Shown one piece after another: positions 23,896 to 32,756 of a stretch of DNA of 64,000 nt. A model generated the notes under the pieces. The model saw nothing but the letters and a program-made list of their open reading frames with translations. It ran no database searches and was not told the origin of the DNA. The position numbers and the translations under genes were made by a program. Positions within the stretch are counted from its first letter, which is position 1; the number at the start of each line of letters is the position of its first letter. Location of the stretch: NCBI RefSeq assembly GCF_000685075.1, contig NZ_BAYD01000054.1:1-64000 (forward strand), in the 5' to 3' direction. The DNA is from Paraburkholderia oxyphila NBRC 105797. GTDB lineage: Bacteria > Pseudomonadota > Gammaproteobacteria > Burkholderiales > Burkholderiaceae.

Positions 23896-25032
23896 ATGGC
23901 GGCATTGAGCATGCGGGGCGTGACGAAATCGTACGACGGTGCGCAGCGGGTGCTGCACGGCATCGACGTGGAGGTGGCGGACGGCGAATTCATGGTGCTC
24001 GTGGGGCCTTCCGGCTGCGGGAAATCCACGCTGCTGCGCATGGTGGCCGGGCTCGAGAGCGTGAGCTCGGGCGAGATCGGGATTGGCGGCAAGGTCGTCA
24101 ACCGCATGGAGCCGAAGGACCGCGACATCGCGATGGTGTTTCAGAACTACGCGCTTTATCCGCATATGACGGTGGCGCGCAACATGGGCTACAGCCTCAG
24201 GCTGCAGGGGCTCGAGCGCCGTGAGATCGATGCGCGCGTGGCGGCGGCGGCCGAGATCCTCGAGCTCGGCGCGCTGCTCGAACGCAAGCCGCGCGAGCTC
24301 TCGGGCGGGCAGCGCCAGCGCGTGGCGATGGGGCGGGCCATCGTGCGCGAGCCCTCGGTGTTTCTCTTCGACGAACCGCTTTCGAATCTCGACGCGAAGC
24401 TGCGCGTGCAGATGCGCCTCGAGATCCAGCGCCTGCATGCGCGCCTGCGCACGACGAGCCTCTATGTCACGCACGACCAGATCGAGGCGATGACGCTCGC
24501 GCAGCGCGTGATGGTGCTCAACGGCGGGCGCGCCGAGCAGATCGGCACGCCCGGCGAGGTGTACGACCGGCCCGCGTCGATGTTCGTGGCGAGCTTCATC
24601 GGATCGCCGGCAATGAATCTGCTGCGCGGCCGCGTGAGCGCGGATGGCCAGCGCTTCGAGACGGCGGGCATGGGCCCGCAACTGCCGCTGCCGATCGAGC
24701 AGCTCCCGGCCGGCTTGCGCGCGGCGCTGCAGCCGGGACGCGAATGCGTGCTGGGTGTGCGCCCCGAGCACATGCACGGCAATGGCAATGGCGGCGATAG
24801 CGGCGATAGCGGCAATCGGCAGCCGGAGGCGGGCGAGCCCGCCTCCCTCGAGGTCGAGACCTGCGAGCTGCTTGGCGCGGACAATCTCGCGCATGGCCGC
24901 TGGGGCAGCAACGAGGTGGTCGTGCGTCTGCCGCACGAGGTGCGCCCCGCGCGCGGCGAGCGCATTGCCGTGCGCCTGCCGGCGGAGCGCCTGCATTTCT
25001 TCGATCCCGCCGCGGGAACCCGCCTCGGCTGA
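23896..25032 (+). CDS. ugpC: Glycerol-3-phosphate ABC transporter ATPase UgpC
   Basis: A 378-residue ABC ATPase of the MalK/UgpC class. Walker A is GPSGCGKST, the signature is LSGGQRQRVAMGRAI, Walker B is VFLFDEPLSNLD, and the switch His is in LYVTHDQIEAMTLAQR. A C-terminal OB-type regulatory domain starts near SFIGSPAMNLLRG. Within it is an unusual Gly/Asp/Ser insertion (GNGNGGDSGDSGN) encoded by short DNA repeats around 24780-24820. It is last in the ugpAEC run and energises the two permeases. A general sugar-type MsmK role is possible but less likely given the neighbours. Confidence 0.92.
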   Translation: MAALSMRGVTKSYDGAQRVLHGIDVEVADGEFMVLVGPSGCGKSTLLRMVAGLESVSSGEIGIGGKVVNRMEPKDRDIAMVFQNYALYPHMTVARNMGYSLRLQGLERREIDARVAAAAEILELGALLERKPRELSGGQRQRVAMGRAIVREPSVFLFDEPLSNLDAKLRVQMRLEIQRLHARLRTTSLYVTHDQIEAMTLAQRVMVLNGGRAEQIGTPGEVYDRPASMFVASFIGSPAMNLLRGRVSADGQRFETAGMGPQLPLPIEQLPAGLRAALQPGRECVLGVRPEHMHGNGNGGDSGDSGNRQPEAGEPASLEVETCELLGADNLAHGRWGSNEVVVRLPHEVRPARGERIAVRLPAERLHFFDPAAGTRLG

Positions 25033-25281
25033 GGCGCCAATGTCGTAACATGTCGCTTCGGGCCGGCCTGCACCGCCGGCCCGCGCCGCGCTTTGCATCG
25101 CGCTTGGCATCGATTTCCCTTCGGTTTCGTATCGGAAAGCGCGCGCGGCGCATCAGATTTCCTATCGGCAACAAACATTACCAGGCGACATGGCCGCATT
25201 CCTTACGCTTGAAGCTCGCTCACAGCGCTTAGCAATCGATCACGGCGGCCATACCGCCCGCGCCCCTCGAGGAGGCTGCCT
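25033..25281. other. Spacer between ugpC and recC with copies of a dispersed motif
   Basis: There is no gene here. GTTTCGTATCGGAAA at 25124-25138 is the reverse complement of the dispersed motif described in the findings, and TTTCCTATCGGCAAC at 25158-25172 is a looser copy. The recC promoter must lie here or upstream; none is convincing by eye. Confidence 0.5.
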
Positions 25282-28200
25282 TTGAGCGCGCGCGAATTGC
25301 CCGCGGGGCTGATGCTCGTTCACGGCAACGAACCCGAGCGCCTGCGCGACCTGATCGTGCAATGGATCGGCCAGCACCCCATCGCGCCGCTCGAAAAGGA
25401 AATGTTGCTCGTGCAAAGCAACGGCATTGCGCAGTGGCTCAAGCTCGCGTTTGCGGCCGACCCCGAGGACGGCGGCTGCGGCATCGCGGCGGCGCTCGAA
25501 ATGTCGCTGCCGTCGCGCTTTCTTTGGGCGGTGTATCGCGCCGTGCTGGGCGAGGACGCGGTGCCGCCCGTTTCTCCGTTCGACAAATCGCGCCTCGTCT
25601 GGCGTCTCATGCGCATGTTGCCCGCGCTGCTCGACACGCCCGGCTATGAGCCGCTCAAGCGCTTCATGGCGAACGACGAGGAGCAGCGCAAGTGCTTCCA
25701 GCTCGCGCAGCGCGTGGCCGATCTGTTCGACCAGTACCAGGTCTATCGGGCCGACTGGCTCGCCGCGTGGGCCGCGCACGACGACGTGGTGATCGACGCG
25801 CGCAACAACCGCGTGCCGCTCGCCGACGACGCCCGCTGGCAGGCCGCGCTTTGGCGCGCGCTGCTGGCCGACGTGAGCGCGAGCGCGCCGCAAGGCAGCG
25901 AGCTTGCACAAACGGGCCGCGCCGCCGTGCACGAACGCTTCATGGCGCGTGCGCAGGCGTGGCAGGAGGGCGATGCGCGTCCGCGCGCGCTGCCGCGCCG
26001 CCTCGTCGTGTTCGGCATTTCGAGCCTGCCGCGCCAGTCGCTCGAAGTGCTTGCCGCGCTCGCGCGCTGGAGCCAGGTGCTGCTGTGCGTGCACAACCCC
26101 TGCATGCATTATTGGGCCGACATCGTCGCCGATCAGGACCTGCTGCGCGCGCGGCACGCGCGCCAGCGCCGCCGTGCGGGCGCGCCGGCCATACTCGACG
26201 AGTCGCAACTGCATCTGCACGCGCAGCCCTTGCTGGCGGCATGGGGCAAGCAGGGGCGCGACTTCATCGGCCTGCTCGACGAATACGATAGCGACGAAGC
26301 GCGCGAGACCTACACGCCGCATTTCACGCGCATCGGCCAGCGCATCGATCTGTTCGACGGCGCCGACGCGCACACGCTGCTGCAGCAATTGCAGGACGAC
26401 ATTCGCGATCTGCGGCCCTTGCCCGAAACGCGCGAGCATTGGCCCGCGGTCGACCCGCAGGTGGACGAGTCGATCCGTTTCCATGTCGCGCACAGCGCGC
26501 AGCGCGAAGTGGAGATCCTGTATGACCGGCTGCTCGCGGCATTCGCGGCGGACCCGGCCCTGCGGCCGCGCGACGTGATCGTCATGGTGCCCGACATCGA
26601 GGTCTACACGCCGCACATTCAGGCCGTGTTCGGCCTCGTCGAGAGCGACGATCCGCGCTATATCCCGTTCAGCATCGCGGACCGCGCGCAACGTGCATTC
26701 GATCCGCTGATTGGCGCGCTGGAAATGCTGCTCTCGCTGCCCCACGCGCGCGTGACGGTGAGCGACGTGCTCGACCTGCTCGAAGTGCCGGCCGTGCGCG
26801 CGCGCTTTGGCATCGAGGCCGAGGACGTGCCCACGCTGCGCAACTGGATCGACGGCGCGAATATCCGCTGGGGCCTGCATGGCGAGCAGCGCGCAAGCCT
26901 GGGGCTGCCACAAGGCGCAGATGCGAGCGCGCCAAATAGCTGGGCCTTCGGGCTGCGGCGCATGCTGCTCGGCTACGCAGCGGGAGACCGTTCGGGCACA
27001 TGGCGCGGCATCGAGCCGTATGCGGAAATCGGCGGCCTTGACGCCGCGTTGCTCGGGCCGCTCACGCGTCTCGTCGATGCGCTCGACCATGCATGGCGCA
27101 CGCTGCGCGAGCCGGCCAGCGTCGACGTCTGGTGCGAGCGACTGCGCGCGTTGAAGGCCACGTTCTTCGCCGCCGATGAGGGCGAGGACGCCTATACGCT
27201 GGAACGTCTCGACAACGCGCTGGAAACGTGGCGCGAGGCGTGTAGCGAAGCTGCGCTCACGCAAGCGCTGCCGCTCGCGATTGTCGCGGAAAACTGGCTC
27301 GGGCAGCTCGACGGCGGCGGTCTCGCGCAGCGCTTTTTCGCGGGCGCGGTGACGTTCGCGACGCTCATGCCGATGCGGGCGATTCCGTTTCGCCATGTCT
27401 GCCTGCTGGGCATGAACGACGGCGACTATCCGCGCAGCCGCACGCCGCTCGATTTCGACCTGATGCGGCGTGACTATCGGCCTGGTGATCGCTCGCGCCG
27501 CGAGGACGACCGCTATCTGTTTCTCGAAGCGCTGCTTTCCGCGCGCGATCATCTGCATATTTCGTGGGTGGGCCGCAGCGTGACCGACAATACGCCACGG
27601 CCGCCCTCGGTGCTGGTCGGGCAGTTGCGCGACCATCTGAAGGCCGGCTGGCGGCTCGAGCGCGAAGGACGCGAGGAGCACGAAGAGGACAATGAGCACG
27701 AAGCGCCTCACGCGCTGCTCGATGCACTGACGATCGAACATCGGCTGCAGCCGTTCAGCCCCGACTATTTTCCCGCCGATCCGCGCAGCGCGACGCTCTA
27801 TACCTATGCGCACGAATGGAGCCGCCCCGCGCCGTTGGCCGGCGCGGCGCAGGTGGACGCATCATTGCCCGCGTCCGAGCGCGACGAGCCGCTGTCCGTG
27901 CGCGAGCTGGGCGAATTCCTGCGCGATCCGGTGCGCAGCTTCTTTCGCCAGCGTCTGCGCGTCGGGCTCGAAATGCAGGACGAGGCGAGCGAGAATCACG
28001 AGCCCTTCGAAGTGGATGCGCTGCAGGCGTGGCAGTTGCAGGGCGAATTGATCCGTGCGCAGTTGAGCGCGATGGAGCAAGGCGAAGCGGGCCTCGACAC
28101 AGCGGCGCGCGCACGGCTCGAACGCATGCACCGCAGCGGCGACCTCGCGGCGGGCGGCTTCGGCGAAGTCATCGGCGAAGAACTGCTCGCGCCAATGCAG

Positions 28201-28905
28201 GACCTGTTCGGCGAATATCGCAAGGCGCTCGCGCGCTGGCCCACGCCGCTCGCGGGCCAATACGAAATACGCCTCGATGCGCAGATCGGCGGGCGCGCGC
28301 TCGCGATTCAGGACTGGATCGACGACGTCCGCGAAGGCGAGGGCGGCGCACTGGGGCGCGTCATTCTCGACGCCGGCACGCTCGTGAAGGACAACAAATA
28401 TCGCGGCGAGCGTCTCGTCGCTTACTGGGTCGCGCATGTCGCCGCGCAACTGGCCGCGGGCGAGGTCACGACGGTGATCGTGAGCAAGGTGGGCGTGGCG
28501 GAGTTTGCGCCCGTGGCGCCGGCCGTCGCGCGCGCGTGGCTGCTCGCGCTGCTCGCAGCCTGGGACGAAGGCGGGCGGCGGCCGCTTCCGCTGGCCGTGA
28601 AGACCGCGTTTGCATGGCTGCGCAAGCTGCCAGTCGATTTCGGCGGTTCGGCCGGAACGGTGCCGGCCGAGGCGTGGGACGCTGCGCGCACGGCCTATGA
28701 GGGCGCTGCGCGCATGCCCGGCGAGCGCGAGACCAATCCCTATCTGCGCCGGGCGTTCGCCGATTTCGATGCACTCATTGAAAGCGACGAATTCGTTGCG
28801 CTGGCAACCACATTGCTGCAGCCGGTGCAGCGCGCACCGCTTGCTTCATCGAAACCCGACCGTGCCGCGCCGAGCGCAGCCGACTCCGCTGGAGAAACCG
28901 CATGA
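25282..28905 (+). CDS. recC: Exodeoxyribonuclease V gamma subunit RecC
   Basis: A 1207-residue RecC, near the normal size. I chose a TTG start at 25282 because GAGGAGG at 25269-25275 is ideally placed and the family N-terminus (GLMLVHGNEPERLRDLIVQWI) begins right after. The inactive-helicase regions are recognisable: QSNGIAQWLKLAFA, RLVVFGISSLPRQSLEVLAAL and FRHVCLLGMNDGDYPRSRTPLDFDLM. RecC scans for Chi and holds the RecB-RecD motors in double-strand break repair. It overlaps recB by ATGA (28902-28905). Confidence 0.95.
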   Translation: MSARELPAGLMLVHGNEPERLRDLIVQWIGQHPIAPLEKEMLLVQSNGIAQWLKLAFAADPEDGGCGIAAALEMSLPSRFLWAVYRAVLGEDAVPPVSPFDKSRLVWRLMRMLPALLDTPGYEPLKRFMANDEEQRKCFQLAQRVADLFDQYQVYRADWLAAWAAHDDVVIDARNNRVPLADDARWQAALWRALLADVSASAPQGSELAQTGRAAVHERFMARAQAWQEGDARPRALPRRLVVFGISSLPRQSLEVLAALARWSQVLLCVHNPCMHYWADIVADQDLLRARHARQRRRAGAPAILDESQLHLHAQPLLAAWGKQGRDFIGLLDEYDSDEARETYTPHFTRIGQRIDLFDGADAHTLLQQLQDDIRDLRPLPETREHWPAVDPQVDESIRFHVAHSAQREVEILYDRLLAAFAADPALRPRDVIVMVPDIEVYTPHIQAVFGLVESDDPRYIPFSIADRAQRAFDPLIGALEMLLSLPHARVTVSDVLDLLEVPAVRARFGIEAEDVPTLRNWIDGANIRWGLHGEQRASLGLPQGADASAPNSWAFGLRRMLLGYAAGDRSGTWRGIEPYAEIGGLDAALLGPLTRLVDALDHAWRTLREPASVDVWCERLRALKATFFAADEGEDAYTLERLDNALETWREACSEAALTQALPLAIVAENWLGQLDGGGLAQRFFAGAVTFATLMPMRAIPFRHVCLLGMNDGDYPRSRTPLDFDLMRRDYRPGDRSRREDDRYLFLEALLSARDHLHISWVGRSVTDNTPRPPSVLVGQLRDHLKAGWRLEREGREEHEEDNEHEAPHALLDALTIEHRLQPFSPDYFPADPRSATLYTYAHEWSRPAPLAGAAQVDASLPASERDEPLSVRELGEFLRDPVRSFFRQRLRVGLEMQDEASENHEPFEVDALQAWQLQGELIRAQLSAMEQGEAGLDTAARARLERMHRSGDLAAGGFGEVIGEELLAPMQDLFGEYRKALARWPTPLAGQYEIRLDAQIGGRALAIQDWIDDVREGEGGALGRVILDAGTLVKDNKYRGERLVAYWVAHVAAQLAAGEVTTVIVSKVGVAEFAPVAPAVARAWLLALLAAWDEGGRRPLPLAVKTAFAWLRKLPVDFGGSAGTVPAEAWDAARTAYEGAARMPGERETNPYLRRAFADFDALIESDEFVALATTLLQPVQRAPLASSKPDRAAPSAADSAGETA

Positions 28906-31900
28906 CCCCGGCAGACGACATGATCGCCGACGTGCTGGAGCCATTGCGCTTCCCCCTTTACGGCAGCCGCCTGATCGAAGCGAGCGCGGGCACCGGCAAG
29001 ACGTTCACGATTGCGATGCTGTACGTGCGTCTCGTGCTGGGCCATAGTGGCCAGAGCGCGGGGCAGGGCGACGAAGCACTCGAGCACGACGCAACGGGGG
29101 GAGCGCATGGGGGCATGCGCCCGCTCACGCCACCCGAGATCCTCGTGGTGACCTTCACGGACGCCGCCACGAAAGAGCTGCGTGAGCGCATTCGCGCGCG
29201 CTTGATCGAAGCGGCCGAGTATTTCCGCGCGCTGCCCGAAGACGTGCCGCTGCGCTCGCCCGGCGAGGATCTGCTATACGACTTGCGGGAGGAGTACGCG
29301 CCGGAGCGGTGGCCCGCTTGTGCGCGGCGCCTGCAGCTTGCCGCCGAATGGATGGACGAGGCGGCCGTCTCGACGATCCACGGCTGGTGCAACCGCATGC
29401 TCAGCGAGCACGCGTTCGATAGCGACAGCCTCTTTTCGCAGACGCTGGAGACGGACCAGACCGAGCTGCGTGCCGAAGTGGTGCGTGACTACTGGCGCAC
29501 CTTCATGGCGCCGCTCGATGCGCAGAGCGCGAAAGAAGTCCGTGCATGGTTTGGGAGTCCAGACGACTTGCACGGTGCGATTCGCGGGCTGCTCGCGCAT
29601 GCGGATCTGTTGCCCGACGCGCCCGCGCCCGCGGAGGCGCTGCTCGACGCCCGCACGCGGGCGCAAGAGGCGCTCGAAGCCCTCAAGGCGCCGTGGCGCG
29701 CAGGCATCGACGAAGCCCAGGGGCTGATCGCGGCGGCGCGCGAAAAGAAGCAGTTCGACGCGAAGAGGCTGAACACGCGCCATGGAGAAACGTGGTTCGG
29801 CAAGCTGCGCGAATGGGCGAACGACCCGCAGAGCACGCACCCCGGCTTCAAGGACGACGCGGCGGTCTGGACGCGTCTCACGCCTGCGGGCCTCGCCGAA
29901 ATCTGGAAGGACGGCCCGCCGCCGGTACACGCCTGCTTCACCGCGATGGAGACCTTGCGCGAGGCGCTTGCTGCGCGCCCCGAGGCGAAGCTGCCCATTC
30001 TCTGCCATGCGGCGCGGTGGGTGGCGCAACGCTTCGAGCAAGAAGAGGCCCGTCGTTCGCAAATGGGCTTCGACGACCTGCTCACGCGCCTGCTCGCGGC
30101 GCTGAAAAAGCCGAACGGGCCGCGTCTTGCCGAAATCATACGCAAGCAGTATCCGGTTGCGCTGATCGACGAGTTCCAGGATACCGATCCGGTGCAGTAC
30201 CAGATCTTCGATGCGGTCTACGACATCGAAGCGAACCGCAGCGAGACGGCCATCATATTGATTGGCGATCCGAAGCAGGCGATTTACGCGTTTCGCGGCG
30301 CCGATATTTATACCTACCTGCGTGCGCGGCGCGCGTGTGCGGGGCGTCTCTACACGCTCAAGAAGAACTTCCGCTCCACACGTGCGATGGTCGATGCGGT
30401 GAACCGCTGTTTCGAGGCGGCGGAGTTGCGCCCCGAAGGGAGCGGTGCATTTCTGTTTCGTGGCGCGCAAGGCGAGACGAACGCGTTGCCGTTCGTTGCC
30501 GCGGATGCGCATGGCCGCGCCGACGAACTGGAGGCGGCCGGCAACGTGCTTGCGGCGCTCAACGTCTGGTGGCTGCCCGGCACGGAAGACGGCAAGCCGT
30601 TGAGCAAGACCGCTTACTTTGCAAGCATGGCCGCGAGCTGCGCGACCGAGATGGTGCGCCTGCTCAACCTGGGCCAGGCACAGGCGGCGGGCTTCGCAGG
30701 CGAGCACGGGCTGCGGCCCTTGAGGCCTGCGGACATGGCCGTGCTCGTGAACAATCGCGACGAGGCGCGCGCCATTCGCGAGGCGCTCGCGCAGCGTGGC
30801 GTGCGCAGCGTCTATCTGTCCGATCGCGATTCCGTCTATCAAACGCCGCAGGCGGAGGAGTTGCGCTACTGGCTCGGCGCCTGCGCGGAACCCGACGATG
30901 GGCGCCTCGTGCGCAGCGCGCTCGCGACGGCAACGCTTGGCCTCGCGTGGAGCGAGCTCGATGCGCTCGGCCGCGACGAGATCGCATGGGAAGCGCGCGT
31001 GCTGCAATTCCGCGGCTATCGGGAGGTATGGCGCAAGAAGGGCGTGCTGCCGATGCTGCGGCGTCTGCTCAACGACTTTCACGTGCCGCAGCGCCTGCTC
31101 GGGCAGAGCGCGGCTTCGGGCCTCAATGGCGAGCGCGCGCTCACGAACCTGCTGCATCTGGCTGAGCTGCTTCAGCAGGCGAGCACGCAGCTCGACGGCG
31201 AGCATGCGCTCATCCGCTATCTCGACGAGCAGCGCGATGACGAAAGCGCGGGCGGCGGAGGCGATGCGCGCCAGCTGCGCCTCGAAAGCGATGCGGGGCT
31301 CGTGCAGGTGGTGACGATCCACAAGTCGAAGGGTCTTGAATACCCGCTCGTGTTCTTGCCGTTCGCGTGCGCGCATCGCGCCGTGAAGGCCGACGACGTG
31401 CCGTTCAAGTGGCACGATGAAGACGGCGAGCTGCGTGTCACGCTCGAAGCGGACCCGCGCGTGCTCGAACAGGCCGACCGCGAACGGCTCGGCGAGGACC
31501 TGCGCAAGTTGTACGTCGCGCTCACGCGCGCGCGCTACGCGACGTGGATCGGCTACGCGCCCGTGCAAAGCTTGGAGTCGAGCGCGTTCGGCTACCTCGT
31601 GGGCGGCGGCGCGGCATTGCCGGCGGACCAGAGCGCGACGCTGCTCGAGACCTTGCGCGGATCGTGCACGGATATTGCCGTGGCGCAGGCGCCGGAGCCC
31701 GGCAACGAAGTCTTCGCACAGCAGGGACCGGGCGCGGTGCGCGGACGTGCACGCACGTTCCCGCGCCGCGCGCGCGTACCGTGGTGGATCGCGAGCTATT
31801 CGAGCCTGAAGACGGTGGAAGGTGCGCAGGACGCCTATGCCGCGCACGCTGAAGAAGAGGCGCGCTTGGCGCCCGATACGCGCGGCGAAGACGTGTTCCT

Positions 31901-32756
31901 CGAACTGCTGGGTGCCAGCGCGCCCGCTGACGATGACGCCGCGCTTGCGATGCCCGAGGCGAACGCCATTGCGCCAGCGGACGCGCCGATGCACGGCTTC
32001 CCACGCGGCGCCGATGCAGGCAGCTTCCTGCATGAGTTGATGGAATGGGTGGCGAACGAGGGCTTCGCGGAGATCGCGCAAGACAGGGACAACGCGCGAT
32101 TGCGCGACATGATCGCGCGCCGCTGCAGCGTGCGCGGCTGGGATCGCTGGATCGACACGCTCACGCAGTGGATGCTGGAGTTCATCAGCATGCCGTTGCA
32201 TTTGCCGGCATTCGATGGCGAGGCGGTGCCGCCCGTCGTGCCCGCGGCGCTCGACAAGTCGTCCTATATGGCCGAAATGGAGTTCTGGGTCGCCGTGCAC
32301 AAGGTGGACACGCAGGAACTCGACGCGCTGGTCACGGCGCTGACACTGGACGGCGCCGCTCGCCCGCCACTGGACGCGGCGCGGCTGAACGGCATGCTCA
32401 AGGGCTTTATCGACCTCGTGTTCATCCATGAAGGCCGCTACTACGTGGCCGACTACAAGTCGAACTGGCTGGGACCCGACGACGCGTCGTATACGGCAGC
32501 AAAGATGCGCTCGCAAATCCTCCATTCGCGCTATGAATTGCAATACGTGCTTTATCTGTTCGCGCTGCACCGCCTGCTCAAGTCGCGCTTGCCTGACTAC
32601 GACTACGACCGTCACGTGGGCGGCGCGGTCTACATGTTCCTGCGCGGCGGCCGCGCGCCGAGCCAGGGGCTGCACTGCGAGCGCCCACCGCGCGAGCTGA
32701 TCGAGCAACTCGATGCGCTGTTCGCGCATCACGGCGCGCTGGAGGACGCAGTATGA
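28902..32756 (+). CDS. recB: Exodeoxyribonuclease V beta subunit RecB
   Basis: A 1284-residue UvrD-type helicase-nuclease. The Walker A region LIEASAGTGKTFTIAMLYVRLV is near residue 25. The helicase core includes VALIDEFQDTDPVQYQIFD, LIGDPKQAIYAFRGADIYTYL and TIHKSKGLEYPLVFLPF. The C-terminal RecB-family nuclease has GFIDLVFIHEGRYYVADYKSNWLG with the Asp and Lys catalytic residues. It is the 3'-5' motor and the only nuclease of RecBCD. It is translationally coupled on both sides: ATGA with recC, and ATGA with recD at 32753-32756. Confidence 0.96.
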   Translation: MTPADDMIADVLEPLRFPLYGSRLIEASAGTGKTFTIAMLYVRLVLGHSGQSAGQGDEALEHDATGGAHGGMRPLTPPEILVVTFTDAATKELRERIRARLIEAAEYFRALPEDVPLRSPGEDLLYDLREEYAPERWPACARRLQLAAEWMDEAAVSTIHGWCNRMLSEHAFDSDSLFSQTLETDQTELRAEVVRDYWRTFMAPLDAQSAKEVRAWFGSPDDLHGAIRGLLAHADLLPDAPAPAEALLDARTRAQEALEALKAPWRAGIDEAQGLIAAAREKKQFDAKRLNTRHGETWFGKLREWANDPQSTHPGFKDDAAVWTRLTPAGLAEIWKDGPPPVHACFTAMETLREALAARPEAKLPILCHAARWVAQRFEQEEARRSQMGFDDLLTRLLAALKKPNGPRLAEIIRKQYPVALIDEFQDTDPVQYQIFDAVYDIEANRSETAIILIGDPKQAIYAFRGADIYTYLRARRACAGRLYTLKKNFRSTRAMVDAVNRCFEAAELRPEGSGAFLFRGAQGETNALPFVAADAHGRADELEAAGNVLAALNVWWLPGTEDGKPLSKTAYFASMAASCATEMVRLLNLGQAQAAGFAGEHGLRPLRPADMAVLVNNRDEARAIREALAQRGVRSVYLSDRDSVYQTPQAEELRYWLGACAEPDDGRLVRSALATATLGLAWSELDALGRDEIAWEARVLQFRGYREVWRKKGVLPMLRRLLNDFHVPQRLLGQSAASGLNGERALTNLLHLAELLQQASTQLDGEHALIRYLDEQRDDESAGGGGDARQLRLESDAGLVQVVTIHKSKGLEYPLVFLPFACAHRAVKADDVPFKWHDEDGELRVTLEADPRVLEQADRERLGEDLRKLYVALTRARYATWIGYAPVQSLESSAFGYLVGGGAALPADQSATLLETLRGSCTDIAVAQAPEPGNEVFAQQGPGAVRGRARTFPRRARVPWWIASYSSLKTVEGAQDAYAAHAEEEARLAPDTRGEDVFLELLGASAPADDDAALAMPEANAIAPADAPMHGFPRGADAGSFLHELMEWVANEGFAEIAQDRDNARLRDMIARRCSVRGWDRWIDTLTQWMLEFISMPLHLPAFDGEAVPPVVPAALDKSSYMAEMEFWVAVHKVDTQELDALVTALTLDGAARPPLDAARLNGMLKGFIDLVFIHEGRYYVADYKSNWLGPDDASYTAAKMRSQILHSRYELQYVLYLFALHRLLKSRLPDYDYDRHVGGAVYMFLRGGRAPSQGLHCERPPRELIEQLDALFAHHGALEDAV

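Noticed and set aside
29274..32732. 1152-codon open frame on the minus strand
   Set aside because: It is antisense to recB, an unambiguous RecB with all motifs. Its Arg/Ala/His-rich translation is typical of high-GC shadow frames.
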